Under the pieces are notes generated by a model, which made no database searches, was not told the origin of the DNA, and saw only the letters and a list, made by a program, of their open reading frames with translations. This document shows positions 24,285-32,609 of a stretch of 64,000 nucleotides of DNA, piece after piece. Within the stretch, counting starts at the first letter, position 1, and each line of letters starts with the position of its first letter. The DNA is from Pleionea mediterranea (GTDB lineage Bacteria > Pseudomonadota > Gammaproteobacteria > Enterobacterales > Kangiellaceae), in contig NZ_QGGU01000006.1 of the NCBI RefSeq assembly GCF_003148745.1, forward strand, positions 62,001-126,000. Direction: 5' to 3'. The position numbers and the translations under genes were made by a program.

Positions 24285-26831
24285 ATGATCACTCAGCATG
24301 AGATGCCTATGCCAATAAATGCGTTAACTCATCAACAATTATCGATTCGTTTACAAAGCGATGAACTGCCGTTTAAATCCGTCTCTGAGGTGGCTTCCAA
24401 TGTCGACTTTCTAGGTCAGCACCGGGCCAAGCTGGCACTGTCTTTTGGACTTGAAACCAAACGTCGCGGCTATAATTTATTTGCCATGGGCAACAGCGGT
24501 ACCGGCCGTATTTCCATGGTGATGAAACATCTGGAAGCGAAAGCCCAGTTGCAAAAAGCTCAGCCCGACTGGATTTATGTGAATAATTTTGATGAGCCGC
24601 GCGAACCCTGGGCGGTGCAAATGCCCACTGGCTATGGCCGTGAGCTGGTGAGCGATTGTCAAAAAATGGTCGGCCGACTACTGGTCACCATACCTGCGGC
24701 TTTTGAAAACCCAAGTTACCAACGAAAAAAATCTGCGATTGATAAAACCTTTAATCAAAAGTTTGAGTCGGCCATAGAATCATTAGAAAAAGAAGCCAAC
24801 GAAAAAGGTTTTGCGCTATTTCAGGACGCCTCCAATATTTCTTTTTCGCCGCTTATTGATGGTAAGCCAGTGGATGAATTAACGTTTTCCGGATTACCAC
24901 AAGAAAAACGTGATTCAATTAATCTGGTGATTGATGAGCTGGAAGATAAATTAACCGAAGCCTTGCTGGAAATGCCGCAATGGACACGGGAGTCCTACGA
25001 CGCCGTTCAGGATTTAAATGCCTTAACCATTTCGTTGGCGTCAACGCCGATCATTTCCGAGCTGGAAGAAAAATATCGTGGGCTCACCGGCCTGCAAATT
25101 TATTTTAAAGAGTTGAAAAAGTTTCTGGTGAAAATTATTCAGGAAAACTTCAATCTGGTGGAGTCACCGGAATTAAAAAATGATCGTCATCTAAGAGAAA
25201 TGTTGCAACAAACCATTGTACCAAATTTATTGGTACACAATAATCCGGCAATGGGCGCGCCCGTGGTGCACGAAGAGCACCCAACGTTTTCTAATTTATT
25301 CGGTCGCGTTGAATACTGGAATGAAGGCGGCGCGGTGATCACCGGTTATCAGCATATTCGAAGCGGCGCCTTGCACAGAGCCAATGGCGGTTATCTGGTG
25401 TTAGAAGCGGATAAAATATTTGACGATCCCTACATTTGGGGGCAACTGAAACAGGCGTTGCAAACCCAGGAGCTTAAGCTTGATCCGCCCACCATGGAAG
25501 GACAGAGCGCAGTGACTATTGGTTTAAGTCCACACGGTGTGCCGCTGAATGTGAAAATCATTTTGGTGGGCACGCGCGATTATTATTATATGTTGCAGGA
25601 GCAAGACGACGAGTTCAGCGAACTGTTCAGAGTGTTGGTGGATTTTGATGAGCATCTGGATAAAAACGATGACAACATCATGCACATGGCGCAGCTGGTT
25701 AAAACCCACAGCGAGCGCGAAGGTTTTGCTGAAATCACCAACGATGGTTTTATTGAGCTGGTGAAGTTTAGCTCGCGATTGTGCGGGCATCAGCAACAGT
25801 TGTCCACGCGATTTGGTGAAGTATTTGAGTTACTGGGTGAAGCCGATGTGGTGCGATTGCAACAGCATATGCCCACCATCAATAGTGATCACATAGTTGA
25901 AGCCTTGCAGCAGAGGGAGTTTCGTCATTCGCGTATTCGCGGTGAAATGTTGCAGGAGGTGCTGGAAAATCAAATTATTATTCACACCGATGGCGACGTG
26001 GTGGGCAGCATTAATGGCTTAACCGTGTGGGAAATTGGTTCCACCGATTTTGGTACACCGGCACGCATTACGGCGACGGTTTTTCCCGGCAATAAAGGCA
26101 TTGTTGATATTGAACGCGAAAGTGAACTGGGCTTATCCATTCACTCAAAAGGCGTGTTGATTTTATCGGGCTTTTTAGCCAATCGCTACGCTCGTGAATT
26201 TGCGTTAACCCTATCGGCCAATATTGTTATGGAGCAGTCTTACGGGTTGATAGATGGCGACAGTGCATCACTCGCCGAACTCTGCGCGTTAATTTCGGCC
26301 ATTACCGAAAAGCCGATTAAGCAATCTATGGCAGTCACCGGTTCAATCAATCAGTTTGGTGAAGTGCAGGCGATTGGCGGCGTGAATGAAAAAATAGAAG
26401 GCTTTTTTGGTTTGTGCAAAGCACGCGGATTAACCGGCAAACAGGGCGTAATTATTCCTAAAGCCAATCAGTCTCATCTAATGCTAAAGCGTGAAGTGAT
26501 AGAAGCGGTAGAACAGGGTATGTTTACCATTTACGCCGTACAAAATGTTGAACAGGCGTTGGAGTTATTGTGTTTAAATCCCGGTGATTCACTGGCGGAA
26601 CTGCACAAACAGATTTCTGTTAATTTAAAACAACTGCACGATGTTTGCGAAGACGTCGATGACGACGAAGACGCTGAGCACGAGGAAGAAATCAAAAAAC
26701 TCGAACACGCCAAACAAATTGAGCAAGAAAAACATAAAAAACATCCGGAGAAAGAGTTAGAAGCTCATGAAAAAGAATCGGCAGACAAAGAGCTGAAAAG
26801 TGCGGATAGTGAACTTGGTGAGTCGCATTAA
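24285..26831 (+). CDS. LonB-like ATP-dependent protease (family S16, AAA+)
   Basis: An 848-residue protein. The Walker A is GNSGTGR (residues 69-75, Arg in place of Lys, usual for this branch), followed by a long helical insertion (about 100-290). The C-terminal Lon protease domain has the Ser-Lys dyad: Ser660 in GDSAS and Lys703 in GGVNEKIEGF, the same 43-residue spacing as E. coli Lon. It belongs with the large YcbZ/AsrA-like Lon paralogues, which lack the Lon N-domain. The last 70 residues (VDDDEDAEHEEE, then Lys/Glu/His-rich) are an unusual charged tail. Substrates are unknown; family members relate to heat or stress responses. Confidence 0.88.
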   Translation: MITQHEMPMPINALTHQQLSIRLQSDELPFKSVSEVASNVDFLGQHRAKLALSFGLETKRRGYNLFAMGNSGTGRISMVMKHLEAKAQLQKAQPDWIYVNNFDEPREPWAVQMPTGYGRELVSDCQKMVGRLLVTIPAAFENPSYQRKKSAIDKTFNQKFESAIESLEKEANEKGFALFQDASNISFSPLIDGKPVDELTFSGLPQEKRDSINLVIDELEDKLTEALLEMPQWTRESYDAVQDLNALTISLASTPIISELEEKYRGLTGLQIYFKELKKFLVKIIQENFNLVESPELKNDRHLREMLQQTIVPNLLVHNNPAMGAPVVHEEHPTFSNLFGRVEYWNEGGAVITGYQHIRSGALHRANGGYLVLEADKIFDDPYIWGQLKQALQTQELKLDPPTMEGQSAVTIGLSPHGVPLNVKIILVGTRDYYYMLQEQDDEFSELFRVLVDFDEHLDKNDDNIMHMAQLVKTHSEREGFAEITNDGFIELVKFSSRLCGHQQQLSTRFGEVFELLGEADVVRLQQHMPTINSDHIVEALQQREFRHSRIRGEMLQEVLENQIIIHTDGDVVGSINGLTVWEIGSTDFGTPARITATVFPGNKGIVDIERESELGLSIHSKGVLILSGFLANRYAREFALTLSANIVMEQSYGLIDGDSASLAELCALISAITEKPIKQSMAVTGSINQFGEVQAIGGVNEKIEGFFGLCKARGLTGKQGVIIPKANQSHLMLKREVIEAVEQGMFTIYAVQNVEQALELLCLNPGDSLAELHKQISVNLKQLHDVCEDVDDDEDAEHEEEIKKLEHAKQIEQEKHKKHPEKELEAHEKESADKELKSADSELGESH

Positions 26832-26902
26832 TTGGGTTTTATGTCATGAGACATCCTCGATTAAAAAGCTTTAAAAAGTGAGTCAGGATTTATATGCAGT
26901 AA

Positions 26903-26960
26903 AACTACGTAGTTACGGCATTGACTTCTCAATGGAGTTGGGTAAGTATCTGAAGTCAAT
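26903..26960. repeat. Palindrome plus long inverted repeat at the left edge of the cassette array
   Basis: AACTACGTAGTT (26903-26914) is a perfect 12-bp palindrome. Six bases later ATTGACTTC (26920-26928) pairs exactly with GAAGTCAAT (26952-26960) across 23 bases. No T tract follows in either direction, so it is not an ordinary terminator. It lies where the chromosome changes into cassette-like genes. Confidence 0.6.
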
Positions 26961-27044
26961 AAACAACTCAGTAAAATATAAATAAATATTTGAATTTAGT
27001 TGTGGTTTACTGAATACAATCAGCTGTTAGGGCAATTGAGAAAT

Positions 27045-27554
27045 ATGGAACCACATAAGTTATCTGAAATTTCAGAGAATGAGATTTCGGAATTAAGTTC
27101 TGGGCTTATAGCCACTGTTGCAAACGGAGCGTCAATCGGTTTTCTTTCAGGCTTCACACTTTCTGAGGCTGAGTCTTACTGGCATTCTGTTTGCTCTAAT
27201 CTCAGTGATAACTTACACCTCTGGGTGGTAAAAACCGAGGGGAAAATTGTTGGCACCATACAATTTGAAAGGCCAACAAAGAAAAATGGAAGCGTTCGTG
27301 GAGAGATACAAAAATTATTTGTAGATCCAGCCTTCAGAGGCAGAGGTATAGCCTCAAAACTTGTAAAACTAGCTGAAGAGTATGCATTTTCAATTGGAAT
27401 TAGCACTTTGGTGCTTGATACTGAATCAGGAAGTAATGCTGAAAAATTGTATACAAAATTGGACTGGGTAAAAGTAGGGGTAATACCCGGATACGCTCTT
27501 TCTCCGTCCGGGGAGTTGAAGGGCACCACGTACTTTTACAAGCAGAGGCCCTAA
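27045..27554 (+). CDS. GNAT-family N-acetyltransferase (cassette gene)
   Basis: A 169-residue single GNAT domain. The acetyl-CoA pyrophosphate-binding motif is FRGRGIASKLVKLAEEYA (Q/RxxGxG/A type), preceded by EIQKLFVDP, with LVLDTESG and AEKLYTKLDWVKVG in motif B. It transfers an acetyl group from acetyl-CoA to a small molecule or peptide amine; the substrate is unknown. I use the ATG at 27045; an in-frame TTG at 27000 would add 15 residues. The stop codon sits inside the first attC-like site. GNAT enzymes are among the commonest known cassette genes. Confidence 0.82.
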   Translation: MEPHKLSEISENEISELSSGLIATVANGASIGFLSGFTLSEAESYWHSVCSNLSDNLHLWVVKTEGKIVGTIQFERPTKKNGSVRGEIQKLFVDPAFRGRGIASKLVKLAEEYAFSIGISTLVLDTESGSNAEKLYTKLDWVKVGVIPGYALSPSGELKGTTYFYKQRP

Positions 27555-27583
27555 CAATGCGCTGCGGCTGAGCGCGGAGTTAG
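27551..27583 (+). other. attC-like recombination site 1
   Basis: CTAAC (27551) and GTTAG (27579-27583) form the outer arms. GCGCT/AGCGC form the inner arms, three unpaired bases separate the two on each side, and the loop has seven bases. The TAA stop of the GNAT gene lies in the left arm. It is short for an attC but has the R and L box order. Confidence 0.55.
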
Positions 27584-27612
27584 TTGCCAATAATCGATAA
27601 CATCGAGAACAA

Positions 27613-28410
27613 ATGAAAATTTTAATATATTTGATCTTCGTATTGCTCACTTCATCACAATACAGTTTTGCTGTGATCAAACGACATGATATTCCAGCAA
27701 AAAATTATGAAGTTGCCAAGCCTCCAGAATATCTAGTGGATATGCCGCATGAAGGTCATGGTGTTCTAATTGCACCACAATGGATTGTTACCGTTGCACA
27801 TACTATTTTTTATGATTACACCGGCAAGACTATCAAAGTCGGAAATGAAAATTACGAAATAGCCAAAGTAGTAATTCATTCTGGTTACACAAAACCAGAT
27901 GAGTCTTTATTTAAAGGTGATTCTAAACCTTTAATGAATTTTTTCAAAAAAAGAGATGATATTGCTCTTGTTAAATTATCATCAAATGTTGATGATATAA
28001 TGCCAATAAAACTATACGAAGGTGACAATGAGCAAGGAAAGACAATTACGGTTCATGGTAGAGGGGCTACTGGCAATGGACTTATTGGTGAAGTAGCCGA
28101 AACCAAAAAACTTAGAACTATGAATATATTTCAAAATGTCATTGAAGTAGCAGATGGTAATTGGTTATCGTTTAAATTTGATAGTCCTTCAAACGCACTT
28201 AATTTGGAAGGAATGCATGGTTCCGGTGATAGTGGTGGTTCGTCTGTTATTATAGAGAACAATAGATCATATTTAGTTGGACTATCAAGTTGGCAATCCT
28301 GGAATGGAGATCTTTCTTTATTTAAAGGGGGCTTGTATGAAACTAATGCTTATCAAGTTAGAATTTCAAGTTATTTTAAATGGATTAATACTGTCATTAA
28401 AAGCAACTAA
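27613..28410 (+). CDS. Secreted trypsin-like serine protease (cassette gene)
   Basis: The 265-residue protein has a signal peptide (residues 1-20, cleavage after SFA) and a chymotrypsin-fold domain with a complete triad: His63 in TVAHT, Asp116 in DDIALVKL and Ser207 in GSGDSGGS. It is probably a periplasmic or secreted endopeptidase. There is no propeptide and no PDZ domain, unlike DegP. Between 27583 and 27613 there is room only for a short leader. Its stop is in the left arm of the second attC-like site. A protease gene in a cassette is less usual than a transferase. Confidence 0.85.
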   Translation: MKILIYLIFVLLTSSQYSFAVIKRHDIPAKNYEVAKPPEYLVDMPHEGHGVLIAPQWIVTVAHTIFYDYTGKTIKVGNENYEIAKVVIHSGYTKPDESLFKGDSKPLMNFFKKRDDIALVKLSSNVDDIMPIKLYEGDNEQGKTITVHGRGATGNGLIGEVAETKKLRTMNIFQNVIEVADGNWLSFKFDSPSNALNLEGMHGSGDSGGSSVIIENNRSYLVGLSSWQSWNGDLSLFKGGLYETNAYQVRISSYFKWINTVIKSN

Positions 28411-28467
28411 CCAGACGTTGCTTCAGATTCGGAGAAAAAGACTCCTCTCTGAAGAACTTGGCGTTAG
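28407..28467 (+). other. attC-like recombination site 2
   Basis: CTAAC (28407-28411) and GTTAG (28463-28467) are the outer boxes. The inside folds as CTTCAGA/TCTGAAG and GGAG/CTCC around a seven-base loop, giving a long imperfect hairpin of attC size (61 bp). The right end reads GGCGTTAG, the usual core-site form. This is the clearest site of the array. Confidence 0.75.
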
Positions 28468-28485
28468 CTCCAAAAAGGAAGTCGG

Positions 28486-29145
28486 ATGATTGAATTAGCA
28501 ACAATAGCTCAAGCAGTGGCTGTAGTCGCAGCGTGCTGGGCTATTATTTCCGGTGTTGGAGCATGGAAAAGGGAGTTTATCGGGAAGCGAAAGATAGAGC
28601 TTGCCGAGGAAACGTTGACAGCTTTTTTCGAGATAAAGGACGCAATTGCATTCATTCGCAGCCCTTGGTCTAGCGGAACAGAAGGAAGTACCAGGAAGCG
28701 ATCGGAACATGAAACTGAGGCAGAAAAACAGCTTCTGGATCGTGGCTATATTGTGTTTGAACGCTATGAGTCGAAACAAGAAGTGTTTGTTCGGTTCAAC
28801 ACTCTCAAATATAAATTTATGGCTGTATTCGGAACAGACACAGAGTCTATATTCAAAGATACTAATCAAACATTAAACTCAATATTTACTTCAGCCAACA
28901 TGCTTGCGACGCATTATTGGCAGCGACAAGGCCGAGTTAAAATGGAAGAAGACGAATTCCAGAAGCACTTGGATGAAATGCATAAGCATGAAGGTATATT
29001 CTGGGATCGTTATAACGATGATGATGAAATTAGAAAACAACTAGCTCAAACTCAGAATCAGTTAGAAACCACGACAAAACCTTGTTTCGAAGAGCCAATG
29101 AAAACTTATTCTATTTTCACTACAAAATGGATCAGCAAGGGCTAA
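28486..29145 (+). CDS. Membrane-anchored protein of unknown function (cassette gene)
   Basis: A 219-residue protein with one N-terminal hydrophobic helix (about residues 7-26) followed by charged, mainly helical sequence without recognisable motifs (KRKIELAEETLTAFFEIKDAIAFIRSP, then YWQRQGRVKMEEDEFQKHLDEM). Most of the protein is probably cytoplasmic. The ATG follows GGAAG. The stop is within the third attC-like site. I do not recognise a family. Confidence 0.72.
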   Translation: MIELATIAQAVAVVAACWAIISGVGAWKREFIGKRKIELAEETLTAFFEIKDAIAFIRSPWSSGTEGSTRKRSEHETEAEKQLLDRGYIVFERYESKQEVFVRFNTLKYKFMAVFGTDTESIFKDTNQTLNSIFTSANMLATHYWQRQGRVKMEEDEFQKHLDEMHKHEGIFWDRYNDDDEIRKQLAQTQNQLETTTKPCFEEPMKTYSIFTTKWISKG

Positions 29146-29187
29146 CAAAGCGCTCAAGTAAGGATGCAGCAAAGCTTGGCGTTACAT
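29142..29187 (+). other. attC-like recombination site 3
   Basis: CTAACAAAGCGCTCAAG at the left and CTTGGCGTTAC at the right. The arms CGC-T-CAAG and CTTG-GCG pair with a single unpaired T in one arm, the asymmetric extrahelical base typical of attC L boxes. The outer boxes CTAAC/GTTAC have one mismatch. Confidence 0.72.
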
Positions 29188-29201
29188 GAAGAAATGAGCC
29201 A

Positions 29202-29738
29202 ATGACGAAACTTAGAGTTTCAAATAAAGATTATTATAGACATCTCTGGGAAATGCTGCTCTATTTAGGGCTATGTATAAGCCTACCCTTTGTTTTTGAG
29301 TATATCTATGAAGAAAAGGATATCTTTGACTTCACTATTCGACTATCGGTGATTTTTTTTGTATTGCTTTGTGTTCCGCCTATGGTTTTATTTTTTCGAT
29401 ATGCCATTGTAAATAACTCTCTAGAAATAGCGTATAAGAGCAATGACATAGAACTGTTACTAAATGGAAAGAAAAGAATAGTGAAGTTGAATGAAATAGA
29501 GCATATAGAAATAAAGCTAACATTTCCTACTTATTTTAGTGGAATACGATATCTTGCGACAGACAGTTTTTTATATGCAGTTATTTATTTACACTCTAAA
29601 GAAAGCTTTACGGTTACTAGCTTGCTAGATAATGAGCTTTTTGATACTAAAGCTTTTTTTAATGGCAGGGTTGATATTTTTCGAAAGTTAAGGTTTGTTT
29701 GTTGGCCTCCAGGTCAAAACTTACATTTTTCTCAGTAA
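29202..29738 (+). CDS. Two-helix membrane protein of unknown function (cassette gene)
   Basis: The 178-residue protein has two adjacent membrane helices (about residues 16-34 and 46-68), then a cytoplasmic-looking beta-rich domain with NDIELLLNGKKRIVKLNEIEHIEIKL. The layout resembles PH-like membrane proteins, but I cannot assign a family. It is strongly AT-rich compared with the chromosome around it. It lies between attC-like sites 3 and 4. Confidence 0.7.
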   Translation: MTKLRVSNKDYYRHLWEMLLYLGLCISLPFVFEYIYEEKDIFDFTIRLSVIFFVLLCVPPMVLFFRYAIVNNSLEIAYKSNDIELLLNGKKRIVKLNEIEHIEIKLTFPTYFSGIRYLATDSFLYAVIYLHSKESFTVTSLLDNELFDTKAFFNGRVDIFRKLRFVCWPPGQNLHFSQ

Positions 29739-29747
29739 AGCAGAAAA

Positions 29748-29786
29748 GTAACAAAGTGCAATATCATGCCTGCTTTAAGCGTTAAG
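29748..29786 (+). other. attC-like recombination site 4
   Basis: GTAAC and GTTAAG enclose AAAG/CTTT and GCA/TGC arms. The right end has the usual AGCGTTA. The pairing is weaker than at sites 2 and 3, and the preceding stop is 10 bp before the left box. Confidence 0.5.
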
Positions 29787-29800
29787 GTGAAAAAAATATT

Positions 29801-30127
29801 ATGAATGATAAAAAAAGTTATCCAAGATATGGAAAGTACTCAATGCTGTTGAGTTTTGTTAGTCTTGTACTATTAATTTTTTTGTTTTTTGTTTTGCAAT
29901 GGTCAGAACACTATATACAAAATAATCCAGATTCCTACTTTTTTATAACGGCTCTCATTGGACTTATTGGAATGCTGTGTGCATCTGGTTTTTTGATTTC
30001 TTTTGGCTTGGGAGTCGCTGGGTTGTTCTTAAAAAATCAGGTGAAGTTTTATGCATACATTGGAGCAGTGTTGTCAGGTTTGATGCTAATATTAATACTC
30101 ATAATATTTATTGTATTTGTACCTTAG
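29801..30127 (+). CDS. Small three-helix membrane protein (cassette gene)
   Basis: A 108-residue, very hydrophobic protein with three membrane helices (about residues 13-32, 44-68 and 79-106) and a charged N-terminus (MNDKKSYPRYGKYS). No motif is recognisable. It resembles the many small membrane proteins of unknown function in integron arrays. No obvious toxin-antitoxin partner is adjacent. Confidence 0.65.
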   Translation: MNDKKSYPRYGKYSMLLSFVSLVLLIFLFFVLQWSEHYIQNNPDSYFFITALIGLIGMLCASGFLISFGLGVAGLFLKNQVKFYAYIGAVLSGLMLILILIIFIVFVP

Positions 30128-30152
30128 TAAGTAAAATTAGAAGAAAAAATAA

Positions 30153-30193
30153 TAACTACTAGAGGTCACTTTCCTCTGCTTAAAACGTTGACC
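30153..30193 (+). other. attC-like recombination site 5 (weak)
   Basis: TAAC and GTTG outer boxes surround a perfect AGAGG/CCTCT stem with a seven-base loop, and the right end is ACGTTGACC. It has the right size and position (26 bp after a stop and 16 bp before the next start), but the outer pairing is degenerate. Confidence 0.42.
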
Positions 30194-30209
30194 TTCATAA
30201 GGAATCTAA

Positions 30210-30788
30210 ATGAAATACTTTGTATCAATACTTATCTTTTGTAGTGGTCAAGTTAATATTATGAAGTGCTTTTATATTCTATTTTTATCTGTATTTATTT
30301 TAATTGGCTGTGGTGGAATACGTCAGGAAGCTTATGTAGTAAATTCACAGGGACTATTAAGTATTGATGGAAAACATGTTTTAGTAAAGAAGAAGTGGTT
30401 CAAAGTTAACCCTGAGCAATACCCAAAATTTAGCTTTAGTGAAGACATTGCTCCACCGGAACCTTATAAAACTAAATATAATTTGCCTTTAATAAAGAAA
30501 ACAGATGTTTGGGAAATAAGTTACAAAGTAGTCGATTCTTACATTGCTATATCCAGTGATTACCACAGTAGATTATGTGAAGCGCCCGGCTATTTTTGGA
30601 TAGACTGCGCTCGTACCAGAGACTATGGTATTTGGATCGATATTAATGGAAATATTACCGGCGGCTGGGAAGTATTAAAGGGTAATTTGAAGAGTGGGTA
30701 CGAGGCTATTGAAGATCTGAGCCCTAAATATAAGACAAGTCAAAACTGGCCTGTTAAAAAGTTGGTTAAATTGAAAGGTAACAAATAA
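30210..30788 (+). CDS. Putative lipoprotein of unknown function, possible last cassette gene
   Basis: The 192-residue ORF starts at an ATG with AAGGA six bases upstream. The lipoprotein signal, however, is best from an internal ATG at 30261 (MKCFYILFLSVFILIGCGG, lipobox LIGC), so the true start may be there. The mature part has WFKVNPEQYPKFSF and a CEAPGYFWIDCARTRDYGIWIDINGNITGGWE segment, perhaps a small beta fold. It is AT-rich like the cassettes before it. No attC-like site was found between it and the LysR gene. Confidence 0.65.
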   Translation: MKYFVSILIFCSGQVNIMKCFYILFLSVFILIGCGGIRQEAYVVNSQGLLSIDGKHVLVKKKWFKVNPEQYPKFSFSEDIAPPEPYKTKYNLPLIKKTDVWEISYKVVDSYIAISSDYHSRLCEAPGYFWIDCARTRDYGIWIDINGNITGGWEVLKGNLKSGYEAIEDLSPKYKTSQNWPVKKLVKLKGNK

Positions 30789-30838
30789 AAAACTCAGAAT
30801 GATTAATAAGTAACAAGATATAAGTAGTATTAAAACAA

Positions 30839-31729
30839 CTACACATCCATAAGTTCCGTTTTCAAAAAATCGAAAACAACGCTAACGCGGTGACTGGTAA
30901 TCACTTCTTTGTGTGCCACTAAATACATTGGTGTAACAATCGGTTCGATTTCTGGAAAGAGTCTTTCCATATCTGCGTCTGAATCGGCAATCGATTCTAG
31001 TGCTGTCACAATTCCTAATCCTTGTTTGGCCATTGCCCATTGAACAAGATGACTTTGTGCCCGAACAGGGAAGTGACGTTCTTCAAGTTCAAAGCCAAGT
31101 CCATTTAAAAACTGCTTATAAATACCGGCATCATCAAAGCCTATAAAACGGCAGTTTCCAATATTTTTTGCATTCTTGGGGCGTCCAGCTTTATCAAGGT
31201 AGGCCGTCGATGCATAAAGCCGACTGCTTAATCGTCCTACATCAATAGAAATAAGATCCGGCTGGTTGGCGTGATTGGCTCTAACAGCGATATCGGCTTC
31301 ACGTCGTTTAAGGTCGCTCGATTCATTTGATGCAACCAGTTCGATTTCGATGCCGGGTTCTTGTTTGAGCAAGCGATCGATTAACGGCGGCATAATGTGA
31401 GCAGCAAATAACTCGCCAGTAGAAATACAAACCGTACCTTCTACCAGTTGCGACTGCCCCGAGGCTGCCAGCGAAAATTCCAGAGCTGCATCCGCCATAT
31501 TTCGGGCGTAGTGAACCAGCTCTTGCCCACTTTTCGTTAAACTGCGCCCGGTGCCGGTACGTTCAAAAAGCGCGACACCGATTTCCTGCTCCAGAGCAGA
31601 AACCTGCCGCCCCAGTGTCGGCTGAGAGACACGTAACGCCCGCGCCGCAGCCGATAGCGATCCTTCTTCAACCGTGGCAATAAACGCTCGAAGATGATTC
31701 CAGTTGTATTTTGTTGCATCCCATTTCAT
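30839..31729 (-). CDS. LysR-family transcriptional regulator
   Basis: A 296-residue LTTR with an N-terminal helix-turn-helix (LSAAARALRVSQPTLGRQVSALEQEIGVALFERTGTG, residues 25-61) and a periplasmic-binding-like effector domain (about 92-290). It belongs to the subgroup that often controls one small divergent gene. The DUF6326 gene starts 115 bp away in the opposite direction. The intergenic region has a long TATTGCATG inverted repeat and a second copy of one arm. The effector is unknown. Confidence 0.9.
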   Translation of the reverse strand: MKWDATKYNWNHLRAFIATVEEGSLSAAARALRVSQPTLGRQVSALEQEIGVALFERTGTGRSLTKSGQELVHYARNMADAALEFSLAASGQSQLVEGTVCISTGELFAAHIMPPLIDRLLKQEPGIEIELVASNESSDLKRREADIAVRANHANQPDLISIDVGRLSSRLYASTAYLDKAGRPKNAKNIGNCRFIGFDDAGIYKQFLNGLGFELEERHFPVRAQSHLVQWAMAKQGLGIVTALESIADSDADMERLFPEIEPIVTPMYLVAHKEVITSHRVSVVFDFLKTELMDV

Positions 31730-31775
31730 TCATATATGAATACATAGCATGCGGATATTGTCAATTGTTATTCAC

Positions 31776-31830
31776 TATTGCATGTGGTTGAATATTGCAA
31801 TTCTCATGCAATAACCCCCATGCAATAACC
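31776..31830. promoter_or_regulatory. Candidate LysR-type operator between lysR and the DUF6326 gene
   Basis: TATTGCATG (31776) and CATGCAATA (31805-31813) are exact inverse copies. CATGCAATAACC is repeated directly at 31805 and 31819. A distal palindrome plus a repeated half-site is the usual recognition-site and activation-site plan of LTTR promoters. Confidence 0.55.
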
Positions 31831-31844
31831 AAGAGAGCAACAAG

Positions 31845-32252
31845 ATGAATGCCAGAAAACGACTAGAAGACTCACCCATACCAACCAGGATTAAATTGTC
31901 TTTATTGTGGGCATCGCTGATGTCGCTGTACATTTACAATGACTATTTTGTACTGTTTGTGCCTGGCACAATTGATGGAATGGCGGCAGGCTCAATGGGC
32001 CCACTCGGCAACTACACAGACACCAAGATGATTGGGGTGGCACTTATACTCGCTATTCCGGCCAGCATGGTTTTTCTATCGTCGATTGTGGCGCCCCGAA
32101 CCAGCCGGATACTCAATCTGACGTTAGGAATAGTGTACGCAATAATCGCATTGTTAACCCTGATAGGCTCGCCGATATTTTATAAGATGGTCGTCTGTTT
32201 TCAACTTGTCGCTCTCGCACTTATCATTAAGCTCGCTTTACGATGGACTTAA
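31845..32252 (+). CDS. DUF6326-like four-helix membrane protein
   Basis: A 135-residue inner-membrane protein with four hydrophobic helices (about residues 18-38, 64-82, 88-106 and 112-130). The N-terminal RIKLSLLWASLMSLYIYNDYFVLFVPGTIDGMAAG fits the DUF6326 family as I know it. Its function is unknown. The divergent LysR gene is the likely regulator. A GAGAG-type ribosome site precedes the ATG. Confidence 0.72.
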   Translation: MNARKRLEDSPIPTRIKLSLLWASLMSLYIYNDYFVLFVPGTIDGMAAGSMGPLGNYTDTKMIGVALILAIPASMVFLSSIVAPRTSRILNLTLGIVYAIIALLTLIGSPIFYKMVVCFQLVALALIIKLALRWT

Positions 32253-32609
32253 CATGCTAACGGCTGGCAAACAATATCGAAACACCATTTAAAAATTTAC
32301 CGCTTTAAGGATTATCGGAGCGATTGTCTGCGGTATAAAAACATAACGGCGATTATCAAATGCTCAATCATATAAATCAGTGGTGTCAGTCGACGTTACG
32401 ATCCGTCGCTGCTAACCAACACTAGGATTGCGGTTATCTTAAAATATCTGTAACTTTTGCCAAAGGCTTGAATCATAACTAAGCATGCTGTTTTGTGAAT
32501 CACTTAGCTCACACAACATTCTATCGGCTCACGTATTAAGTCAATTTATGCCTGATAATTTATACCTGGTACAGTGAGTGCAATAAACCGAATATGCTTG
32601 AGGTAAATA
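32253..32609. other. 357-bp intergenic region before msrA
   Basis: No ORF, terminator or repeat that I can support. It presumably contains the msrA promoter close to its right end. Confidence 0.4.

Larger units (their letters stand above)
27000..30193 (+). mobile_element. Integron-type gene cassette array without integrase (CALIN)
   Basis: Five small plus-strand genes are packed with little spacing and are visibly more AT-rich than the surroundings. Each is followed by a short attC-like hairpin (27551, 28407, 29142, 29748, 30153). In the first three the stop codon is the TAA inside the CTAAC box of the site, as is usual in integron cassettes. A sixth gene (30210) may be the last cassette but I see no closing site. 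No integrase gene or attI is present next to it. Families differ from gene to gene, as expected for captured cassettes. The left boundary is not precisely visible. Confidence 0.72.

Noticed and set aside
30789-30838. Searched for a closing attC site after the last AT-rich gene
   Set aside because: Two TAAC strings occur but no matching GTTA box or stem, so no site is annotated.
31845-32252. Considered the DUF6326 gene as a further integron cassette
   Set aside because: It has a dedicated divergent LysR regulator with operator-like repeats and no attC-like site at either end.
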